Shown: in pieces, positions 9,101-14,869 of the stretch | How positions within the stretch are numbered: the stretch's first letter is position 1 | How the letters are laid out: each line of letters opens with the position of its first letter | Source of the DNA: Spirochaetaceae bacterium | GTDB taxonomy: Bacteria > Myxococcota_A > UBA9160 > UBA4427 | NCBI GenBank assembly: GCA_020632655.1 | Contig: JACKFD010000005.1 | Location: 1-64,000 of the forward strand | Reading direction: 5' to 3' | DNA: 64,000 bases | The notes under the pieces: model-generated | What the model saw: the letters and a program-made list of their open reading frames with translations, nothing else | What the model was told of the DNA's origin: nothing | Databases searched by the model: none | Made by a program: the position numbers and the translations under genes

Positions 9101-9500
9101 CTTGATGGGTCTCGATGCGGAGACGGGCGTGTTCATGCTGCTCTTTCTCGATCTCGCCACGGACGAACGTCGCCGCACGGGGCGCCTGCGCGACCTGACC
9201 GATCTGCACGAGGCCATCGTCGATGGTGCGGTGAAGCGGATCCGGCCCAAGTTGATGACGGTGCTCGCTGCGATGCTGGGGTTGATGCCGCTGTTGTGGT
9301 CGGTCGGCAGCGGTGCCGACACGATGAAACGCGTCGCCGCTCCCATGGTCGGCGGACTGGTGACGTCCTTCCTGCTCGAGCTGCTCGTCTATCCACCCGT
9401 CTATCTGCTCTGGAAGCGAAGGAGCCTCGGGGCATCGACGCCACCGCACGACGCTCGGTCGACTCCGGCTCCCTCCCTCGCCCCCGCGATCGCTCCGTGA
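6195..9500 (+). CDS. CusA/CzcA-family heavy-metal efflux RND transporter
   Basis: This is a 1101-residue inner-membrane proton-driven pump of the HME-RND family. The N-terminal segment LPLDAIPDLSDTQVILF and the stretch KAVRGVSDYGYSFVYVIFEDG are family hallmarks and closest to CusA. Transmembrane helix 4 carries D405 in IGVLVDGAIVEVENA, the proton-relay aspartate. The second half repeats the fold and ends with helices around MIALMGLDAETGVFMLLFLDLA. It starts with GTG, overlapping the adaptor stop. No outer-membrane CusC/TolC partner or CusF chaperone gene follows within the window. Expelling excess copper would protect a periplasm loaded with the copper enzymes encoded just upstream. Confidence 0.92.
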   Translation: MIARIVSWSAGHRLLVITATGIALLLAGWAARQLPLDAIPDLSDTQVILFSRWDRSPDVIEDQVTLPIVSALLGGARVKAVRGVSDYGYSFVYVIFEDGTDTYWARSRVAEQLTKILPALPEGVRTELGPDATSVGWVYQYALRDDSGRHDLAELRSLQDRLLKYPLQAVSGVAEVASIGGAVRQYQVSVDPDALAAYDIPLARVVDAIRAGNDERGGRLLEISGSEFMIRAQGSIRSGEDLEKIVVADGGGLDRPILIGDLARVALGPGPRRGVADLDGAGDTVGAVVVMRQGENALAVIERVERVLDGMRSSLPDGVEIVPVYDRAPLIRRALDTLLRALTEEMLIVSGVILLFLWHVPSAVVPIMTIPAAVVLAFLPLHAVGIGINVMSLAGIAISIGVLVDGAIVEVENAYKRLQEWQAGGGRGDFHAVRLAALQEVAPSVFFSLLVVAVAFLPIFALEEQEGRMFEPLAWSKTLAMALAAVLAITLDPALRMTFARMEPFSFRPRVLCRLWNGFAVGRYRAEEDHPISRVLFDVYEPVCRFVLRHPLATIGAALALTASTVPIALRLGSEFMPPFDEGTLLYMPSTLPGISVTEAQRLINIQDRILREVPEVETVFGKAGRFESSTDPAPLSMMETTIVLKPAAAWREKSRWYSGLPDWFKPPLRLVWPDRISSDELLADLDARLRLPGVPNNWTMPIRGRIDMLATGIRTPIGVKVLGPDVDGIQKIAERLEVVLRDLPGTRSVVAERSAGGHFIDVVPNRDALAFHGASVADVNRTVAIAIGGAPVTEVIEGRERIEVSVRYPRERRDRPAEIASALVPLASGGSAALGDLAEIRRVEGPGMIRNENGRLAGYVLVDVEGSDFGGWVDAAKAAVGANIELPPEYALVWSGQYESMQRVAGRLEGLVPLVLGSIVLLLFLSTRSFAKVGIVLLALPFSLIGAVWLLYVLDYHTSVAVWVGMIALMGLDAETGVFMLLFLDLATDERRRTGRLRDLTDLHEAIVDGAVKRIRPKLMTVLAAMLGLMPLLWSVGSGADTMKRVAAPMVGGLVTSFLLELLVYPPVYLLWKRRSLGASTPPHDARSTPAPSLAPAIAP

Positions 9501-9811
9501 TCGATTCTGCCGAGGTCCTCGCGGTGACTGCCTTGGGATGCGCTCGCGGGGTGCCCGAGGATGTCTTCCCGGCCGCCCTGCTCGATGACACCTCTCCGAT
9601 GGTCCTCGTGCTTCGTGCGCGAGGTCCGGGACCCGACGAGGGGGAAGCGGGCGGAGCCGTCGAGGCCGCGCACGATGCGCACCGACTCGCAGGCGTCGAC
9701 CTTCGGCAGGTCGTCCGCCACCTCGGTCATGACCCTGGCGATCTCGCCGATCGACTCCGATCTCACGACGACGGTGACGATCAGGGTGATGGGCAGGGCG
9801 GGCAGCTCCAC
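9401..9811 (-). CDS. possible remnant of an antibiotic-biosynthesis-monooxygenase-like protein
   Basis: The 390 bases between cusA and the CoA transferase gene contain a minus-strand frame with a GTG start at 9811. Its first 65 residues resemble small ABM-fold monooxygenases. ITLIVTVVVRSESIGEIARV looks like strand 1 plus helix, and DACESVRIVRGLDGSARFPLV like the usual GC-x-S-x-R-V-x-R strand pair. SRTSRTKHEDHRRGVIEQGG looks like the W-S-R-E-x-H-x-Y segment but lacks its tryptophan. After this the frame runs antisense into the 3' end of cusA, where it no longer looks like the family. It may be a decayed or frameshifted gene, or a chance resemblance. Confidence 0.28.
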   Translation of the reverse strand: MELPALPITLIVTVVVRSESIGEIARVMTEVADDLPKVDACESVRIVRGLDGSARFPLVGSRTSRTKHEDHRRGVIEQGGREDILGHPASASQGSHREDLGRIDHGAIAGAREGAGVDRASCGGVDAPRLLRFQSR

Positions 9812-9891
9812 GTGGACGCCGTGGCGTCGGGTCGAGGTCGGGGCGTGCGGCCGACGCCAGTGCCCCGGATGCTCGGAGTCGGAGCGCCCGA

Positions 9892-11448
9892 CTACGGCCC
9901 GGTCCGCTCGCCGACTCGGCTCCAAACCGCCGCGTCGGTCCCGAGCGCACCCGGCGTGATCCGCCATCCGGGACGCGCTTGCCCGAGCGCGCCCGGACAG
10001 CCGACGATCGCCAACCGTCCGAAGCTGCTCTCGACCTCACGAGTGGCCGCCGCGACGTCCCCCGCGTCGGGCCGCGCCGCGTTCGGGTCCCCCGTCTCTT
10101 CCTGTGCGAGGAGCCACTCGGCCGTGCGCGCCAGGGAGAGTCGCGCGCTCGCGGCGCGACCGTGCGCATGCAGATCCGTCAGCGCGCGAATCGTCGCCGC
10201 CGCCATCAGGTAGCCCGTGCCGTGATCGAGGGCCTGCGCGGGGAGCGGCGAGGGGCGCGGGGACGCGGCCGCCGTCTGCCCCCGCTCGGCGATGCCACAG
10301 CTCATCTGGACCAGACTGTCGAATCCACGCCGGGCGGCCCAGGGCCCCGTCTGGCCGTAGGCGCAGAGGGAGGTCACGACGAGGTGCGGTGCGAGCGCGC
10401 GCAGCCGCGCTTCGCCGTAGTCGAGACGCTCGAGCGCGTCTCGCCGATAGCCGTGCACGAGTACGTCCGCCTCGGCCAGGAGCCCTTCGAAGCGTTCTCG
10501 GTCCTCGTCGCGCGTGAGGTCGAGCCGTGTCCTCCGCTTGCCCGCCGTCGTGTCGGCGAGGACGGGAATGGCTTCGACGAAGTTCGGAGCATCGATCCGC
10601 AGCACCTCCGCACCCCACGCCGCGAGGAAGCGCGTGCAGACGGGACCCGCGATCACGCGCGTGAGGTCGAGTACGCGCAGTCCGGCGAGCGGACGCATCC
10701 CATCGTCGGGCGACTGGCCGCGTCCACTCCCGGTAGGACAGCCATCCCCGCCGTAGGCTTCGTGTGGTCGGCGGGGCACGGTCGGCGCCGCCGGGTGATC
10801 GACCGTGCCCGCTGCACCCGCCCCCCTCGCCTGGCTCGTCGCGCAGAGCGGCTCCGCCGCGACCGCCCGCCCCTGCGGATGCGTTTGCCACGCCGCGCGC
10901 GTTCGCATCCGCGCCGCACAGCCCCCCGCATCGACGACCGCCTGCTCGAGCGCGTCCCCCTCCCAGGCCCGGACCGCCTCCGCGACGGCCTCACGCGTCG
11001 CCTCGCCGCCGAGCACCGCGAGCGCCGCCGTGCGATGGTGCGCGTAGTTCGTGTGCAGTCGGATCCAGCCGTCCTGCGTCTCGTAGTCGCCCGCGATCGG
11101 ATCCCAGATCGGCGGCATCGTCCAGCCGATCGGCCGCAGATGCCGCTCCGACACGAAGGCGATCGCGGCCTGCTCGCGCGAGACGCGGACGACCTCGGCC
11201 GCGCGGCCGGTTCCGAGCGCGTGCCACTCGGCGAGGGCCGCCGTCGCGACGGCGATGCTCGCGGTCGCGAGGCCCGAGACGTCGAAGATCGAGGGCAGGG
11301 TGTGGCGCCGGCCCGTGAGCTCGATCGGCGGGAGGGGGGCCGCGGGATCGCCGAGGCGTCTCCACAGGTCGAGGACGAGCGCGTGGTCGGAGCCTTCGGG
11401 CGCGAAGGCGTCGCCGGAGGTCGATCGGGTCGGGAGGGTCTTCGTCAT
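9892..11448 (-). CDS. family III (CaiB/BaiF-type) CoA transferase with permuted halves
   Basis: Family III CoA transferases move CoA between acids through an aspartyl-CoA intermediate. This protein has 518 residues. The canonical N-terminal part begins only at about residue 251 (RPLAGLRVLDLTRVIAGPV, then AAWGAEVLRIDAP). The catalytic aspartate is D377 in RRGFDSLVQ. Residues 100-205 instead look like the C-terminal half of the family (DYETQDGWIRLHTNY and AAWQTHPQGRAVAAEPL), so the halves appear swapped. The linker 205-250 is low in complexity. The gene is divergent from the citrate synthase gene across a 50-base operator region, suggesting a shared acyl-CoA pathway. The substrate is unknown. 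Confidence 0.75.
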   Translation of the reverse strand: MTKTLPTRSTSGDAFAPEGSDHALVLDLWRRLGDPAAPLPPIELTGRRHTLPSIFDVSGLATASIAVATAALAEWHALGTGRAAEVVRVSREQAAIAFVSERHLRPIGWTMPPIWDPIAGDYETQDGWIRLHTNYAHHRTAALAVLGGEATREAVAEAVRAWEGDALEQAVVDAGGCAARMRTRAAWQTHPQGRAVAAEPLCATSQARGAGAAGTVDHPAAPTVPRRPHEAYGGDGCPTGSGRGQSPDDGMRPLAGLRVLDLTRVIAGPVCTRFLAAWGAEVLRIDAPNFVEAIPVLADTTAGKRRTRLDLTRDEDRERFEGLLAEADVLVHGYRRDALERLDYGEARLRALAPHLVVTSLCAYGQTGPWAARRGFDSLVQMSCGIAERGQTAAASPRPSPLPAQALDHGTGYLMAAATIRALTDLHAHGRAASARLSLARTAEWLLAQEETGDPNAARPDAGDVAAATREVESSFGRLAIVGCPGALGQARPGWRITPGALGTDAAVWSRVGERTGP

Positions 11449-11473
11449 GCCGGGAGCCTGGGCCGGGTTCCCC

Positions 11474-11505
11474 CTCTAATCAAGATTGATTAGAGTCAAC
11501 GTTGA
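11474..11505. promoter_or_regulatory. two adjacent dyads between the CoA transferase and citrate synthase genes
   Basis: Dyad 1 (11474-11495) has perfect 10-base arms, CTCTAATCAA and TTGATTAGAG, around a central GA. Dyad 2 (11496-11505) is the perfect palindrome TCAACGTTGA. Both share the core TCAA-NN-TTGA or TCAA-TTGA type, and their centres are 16 bases apart. They form an AT-rich island between two divergent genes and reach the start codon of the citrate synthase gene. That protein carries its own DNA-binding domain, so autoregulation is the simplest reading. Confidence 0.6.
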
Positions 11506-12740
11506 TGACGATCAAGCTCCTCACGACCCGCCAGGCCGCCGCCCGCCTCGGCGTCACGCCCCAGACCCTCTACGCCTACGTCAGCCGGGGCGTCGTCACT
11601 CGCACCCTCGCCGCCGACGGCCGCACGAGCCGCTTCGACCCGGCGGAGATCGACGCCCTCGCCCTGCGCTCGCGGCCGCGCGCGGGCGCGCGGCGGGCCG
11701 GGCGGGTGCAGGTCTCGATGGCGAGTCGGATCACGCAGCTCACGCCCGAGACGCTCCGGTATCGGGGGCGCGACGTGGTCGGGCTCTGCGACGAAGGCGG
11801 GTTCGAGTGCGTGGCCCATTGGCTCTGGACGGGGGCGTGGGAGCCGGATCGGCGTTTCGAGGTCCGGCCGGACCGCGCGCGCCGGGCCGCTGCACTCGCG
11901 CGTGTGCTCCCGAAGGACGCGCCTGCGATCGAACGCTTTGGCGTGCTCTGCTCCGGGGTCGCCTGCCTCGAACCGGCGCGGGTCGACCTGCGGCCCGAGG
12001 TCGTCTCGCGCCACATGGGCGAGCTGGTCGGCCTGCTCGCGTCGAGTCTCCCCGCCGCCGCGCCGACGCGGGGCGGACGTTCGTCGTCGCGCCGGGCGGA
12101 ACCGGATACGTCGATCGCACGCATGCTATGCGAGCGGCTCTCGCCGCTGCCGCCGACGAAGGCGCGGATCGCCGCGATGGACCGCGCACTCGTCCTGCTC
12201 GCGGACCACGAGCTCGCGACCTCGACCCTCGCCGTGCGCGTCGCGGCCTCGACGCGGGCGGATCCGTACTCGGCGGTCGCGGCGGGGCTCGCGGCGGCGA
12301 GCGGGAGATGGCACGGGAAGGCCGCGAGCGGGGTGCATCGCCTGCTGCTCGAGGCGGAGCGCGAGGGGCATCCGGAGCCGGTCGCGATCCGGGCCTTCGA
12401 GGAGCGGGACGCCGGGATCCTCGCTGGGCTCGGACATCCCGTCTACACGGGGGAGGACCCGCGCGGTCGGGCGCTCTGGACCGCGTTCGAAGGCCTCGAC
12501 CGGGGCGGCCGCCTGGATCGGGCGACGCGTCTTCGCGACGTGCTCGAGTCGCACACGGGGCGCAAGGCGAACGTCGACTTCGCGCTCGCGGTCCTGGCGT
12601 ACCTCGCCGACATGCCCGTCGGCGCGACCGACGCGATCTTCGTGCTCGCCCGCGTCGCCGGCTGGGTCGCCCACGCCCTCGAGGAGTACGAGGAGACGCC
12701 GCTGCGGTTCCGTGCGCGGGCGACCTACGAGGGGCCCTGA
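11505..12740 (+). CDS. citrate synthase-family protein with N-terminal helix-turn-helix domain
   Basis: This 411-residue protein starts with a MerR/excisionase-type helix-turn-helix (about 4-50, LLTTRQAAARLGVTPQTLYAYVSRG then a wing-like SRFDPAEIDAL). A citrate synthase fold follows. The catalytic triad is conserved: H270 (GRWHGKA), H311 (GLGHPVY) and D358 (KANVDFALAVL). The segment ADPYSAVAAGLAAASG is also typical. It condenses an acyl-CoA with an oxoacid, probably as a citrate or 2-methylcitrate synthase. The DNA-binding domain suggests it also senses a metabolite and controls its own promoter and the divergent CoA transferase gene. A TTG at 11502 lies directly before the ATG used here. Dual function is inference. 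Confidence 0.85.
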   Translation: MTIKLLTTRQAAARLGVTPQTLYAYVSRGVVTRTLAADGRTSRFDPAEIDALALRSRPRAGARRAGRVQVSMASRITQLTPETLRYRGRDVVGLCDEGGFECVAHWLWTGAWEPDRRFEVRPDRARRAAALARVLPKDAPAIERFGVLCSGVACLEPARVDLRPEVVSRHMGELVGLLASSLPAAAPTRGGRSSSRRAEPDTSIARMLCERLSPLPPTKARIAAMDRALVLLADHELATSTLAVRVAASTRADPYSAVAAGLAAASGRWHGKAASGVHRLLLEAEREGHPEPVAIRAFEERDAGILAGLGHPVYTGEDPRGRALWTAFEGLDRGGRLDRATRLRDVLESHTGRKANVDFALAVLAYLADMPVGATDAIFVLARVAGWVAHALEEYEETPLRFRARATYEGP

Positions 12741-12770
12741 GTCGAGAGAGTGCCGATCCGAGCGAGCCTG

Positions 12771-14396
12771 CTAGGCCGCCCGCATCCCCGGCGCCTCGTG
12801 CCCGCTCGCGACCACGTACTCCGCATACCCACCCGGGTAGAGATGCGGCCCGTCCGCCTCGAGCTCGAGCACGCGATTCGTGAGCCCCGACAGGAAGTGC
12901 CGGTCGTGGGATACGAGGAGCATCGTCCCCTCGTAGCCCGCGAGCGCCCGCATCAGCATCTCCTTCGTCGCGAGGTCGAGATGGTTCGTCGGCTCGTCGA
13001 GCACGAGGAAATTCGGCGGGTCGTAGAGCATGCGCGCCATCACGAGACGCACCTTCTCGCCGCCGGACAAGAGCCCGCAGCGCTTCTCGATCTCGTCCCC
13101 CGTGAAGCCGAAGGCCGCCGCGAGCGCACGCAGCGAGCCGATCGCCGCCCGCGGAAAGGCGTTCTCGAGGGTCTGCCACACGCTCTCCGCCGCCACGAGC
13201 TGGTCCATCGAGTGCTGCGCGAAGTAGCCCATCTTGACGCTCGCCCCGAGCGTGACCTCGCCCGCATCCGGCTGGATCGTGCCCGCCGCGAGCTTGAGCA
13301 GCGTCGACTTGCCCGCGCCGTTCGCCCCCATCACGCACCATCGCTCGCCGCGCCGCACGAGCAGGTCGAGCCCGTCGAAGATCTTCTTCTGGCCCCAGGC
13401 CTTCGACACGCCCGCGAAGCGCAGCACGTCGTCGCCCGAGCGCGGCGCCGCGGCGAACTCGAAGTCGACGACCTGGCGGCGCTTCGGCGGCTCGACCTTC
13501 TCGATCTTGTCGAGCTTCTTGACGCGGGACTGCACCTGGGCGGCGTGGCTCGCGCGCGCCTTGAAGCGGGCGATGAAGGCCTCCTCCTTCGCGAGCATCG
13601 CCTGCTGCCGCGCGAACTGCGCCTCCTGCTCCCGCTCGGCGAGCTCGCGCTGGCGCTCGTAGAAGTCGTAGTCGCCCGTGTAGGTGCGCAGGTCGCCGCC
13701 GTCGATCTCGATGATCTTCGACACGATCCGGTTCATGAAGGCGCGGTCGTGCGAAGTCAGCACGAGGGCGCCCTCGAAGTCGCGGATCCAGCCCTCGAGC
13801 CAGAGGATCGACTCGAGGTCGAGATGGTTCGTCGGCTCGTCGAGGAGGAGACCGTCGGGTCGCATGACGAGGATGCGGGCGAGGCCGACGCGGGTCTTCC
13901 ATCCGCCCGAGAGGAGGCCGACGTCGCCGGCGACCTGCTCGGGCGTGAAGCCGAGGCCGGCGAGCACGGTCTGCGCGCGCGCCTCGAGGCCGTAGCCGTC
14001 GAGGGACTCGAAGAGCGCCTGGGCCTCGCCGTACTGCTCGACGAGGCGATCGAGCTCGTCCGCGCGCTCGGGATCGGCGAGGGCCTGCTCGAGCTCGTGC
14101 AGGCGATGGGCGGCCTCGGAGACGGCGCCGGCACCGCCGATCGTCGCCTCGAGCACGCTCTGGCCCTTCATCTCGCCCACGTCCTGGCTGAACCAGCCGA
14201 GCGTCACGCCACGGTCGGTCGTGATCCGGCCATCGTCGGGCTCCTCCTCGCGCATCAGCATGCGGAAGAGGGTGCTCTTGCCGGAGCCGTTCGGTCCGAC
14301 GAGGCCGACCTTCTCGCCCCGCTGGATCGAGGCGGAGGCCTCGAGCAGGAGGATCTGGCTGCCGTGTCGCTTGGAGATGGAGTCGATCTGGATCAT
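12771..14396 (-). CDS. ABC-F family ATPase (ribosome-associated)
   Basis: ABC-F proteins are soluble twin-ATPase factors that bind the ribosomal E site to regulate or rescue translation. This one has 541 residues. Domain 1 has Walker A GPNGSGKS (34-41), signature LSGGWKTR (162-169) and DEPTNHLD (186-193). A charged linker (about 240-310, including RELAEREQEAQFARQQ and RVKKLDKIEK) is the P-site tRNA interaction motif region. Domain 2 has GANGAGKS (357-364), LSGGEKVR (443-450) and DEPTNHLD (467-474). The frame stays open to 14561 upstream, but that part is only Arg/Pro/Gly-rich. The ATG at 14396 (MIQIDSISKRHG) fits family starts. The subfamily (EttA, YbiT, Uup or resistance type) is not assigned. 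Confidence 0.9.
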   Translation of the reverse strand: MIQIDSISKRHGSQILLLEASASIQRGEKVGLVGPNGSGKSTLFRMLMREEEPDDGRITTDRGVTLGWFSQDVGEMKGQSVLEATIGGAGAVSEAAHRLHELEQALADPERADELDRLVEQYGEAQALFESLDGYGLEARAQTVLAGLGFTPEQVAGDVGLLSGGWKTRVGLARILVMRPDGLLLDEPTNHLDLESILWLEGWIRDFEGALVLTSHDRAFMNRIVSKIIEIDGGDLRTYTGDYDFYERQRELAEREQEAQFARQQAMLAKEEAFIARFKARASHAAQVQSRVKKLDKIEKVEPPKRRQVVDFEFAAAPRSGDDVLRFAGVSKAWGQKKIFDGLDLLVRRGERWCVMGANGAGKSTLLKLAAGTIQPDAGEVTLGASVKMGYFAQHSMDQLVAAESVWQTLENAFPRAAIGSLRALAAAFGFTGDEIEKRCGLLSGGEKVRLVMARMLYDPPNFLVLDEPTNHLDLATKEMLMRALAGYEGTMLLVSHDRHFLSGLTNRVLELEADGPHLYPGGYAEYVVASGHEAPGMRAA

Positions 14397-14869
14397 CGCG
14401 CCCGGCTTTGTACCGCGTCGTGCCCCGGCCCGGAAGGGAGGGCCCGTCCCGCGCGCGGCGGCCGGCGCGGGGCGCCCGCGAGGGGGCCGTCCAGGAGCGA
14501 GGAATCCTGGACGGCCCCGTCGGGGTGCGAGCGCTCGGTTCGGCCGTCTCGATCGGCTCACGATGGGCTTGAAGAGCGGAGAGCCGTTGCCTCGACCGCG
14601 TGCTCACGAGTCGGAGGATAGGCCGTCGCTTCCGCGATCCCGTCGCGATGCGACAGCGTCCCGGTGAAGAATCGGCGTGCGATCGGAAGGCGGGTGCCGC
14701 GTGGTCGTCACGGATCGGCTCGCAGCGTGACTCTTCGCGTCTTGCCACGCGTGATCCCGCGTCATCAGAGCAACTCTTGATTTGAACCACGCGAGCGCGC
14801 CCGCTTCACTGTCGCGTCGAGGCACCCCGCTCGAGCCACGCGTTCCCCGTCGACGCGTCGGGGAATGCC
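14397..14869. other. divergent intergenic region between ABC-F and RHS genes
   Basis: This is 473 bases without a supportable gene. It holds the long hairpin at 14483-14518 and must contain the promoters of both flanking divergent genes. No clear -35/-10 pair stands out. The slightly AT-richer stretch around 14755-14800 is the likeliest place for the plus-strand promoter. Confidence 0.5.
14483..14518 (-). promoter_or_regulatory. 14-bp perfect hairpin in the ABC-F gene leader
   Basis: The arms GGGGCCGTCCAGGA (14483-14496) and TCCTGGACGGCCCC (14505-14518) are perfect inverse complements around an 8-base loop. The hairpin lies 87 bases upstream of the ABC-F start. No T-run follows on either strand, so it is not a standard terminator. 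On the minus strand it would be in the untranslated leader, where it could act as an attenuator or mRNA stabiliser. A DNA-binding operator is also possible. Confidence 0.45.

Noticed and set aside
7563..10169. 868-residue minus-strand ORF across the cusA end
   Set aside because: Lies antisense to conserved cusA codons and shows only low-complexity Arg/Asp-rich sequence.
12750..14621. 623-residue plus-strand ORF opposite the ABC-F gene
   Set aside because: The sequence is a mirror of conserved ATPase codons with long Leu/Glu/Val/Arg runs, not a protein family.
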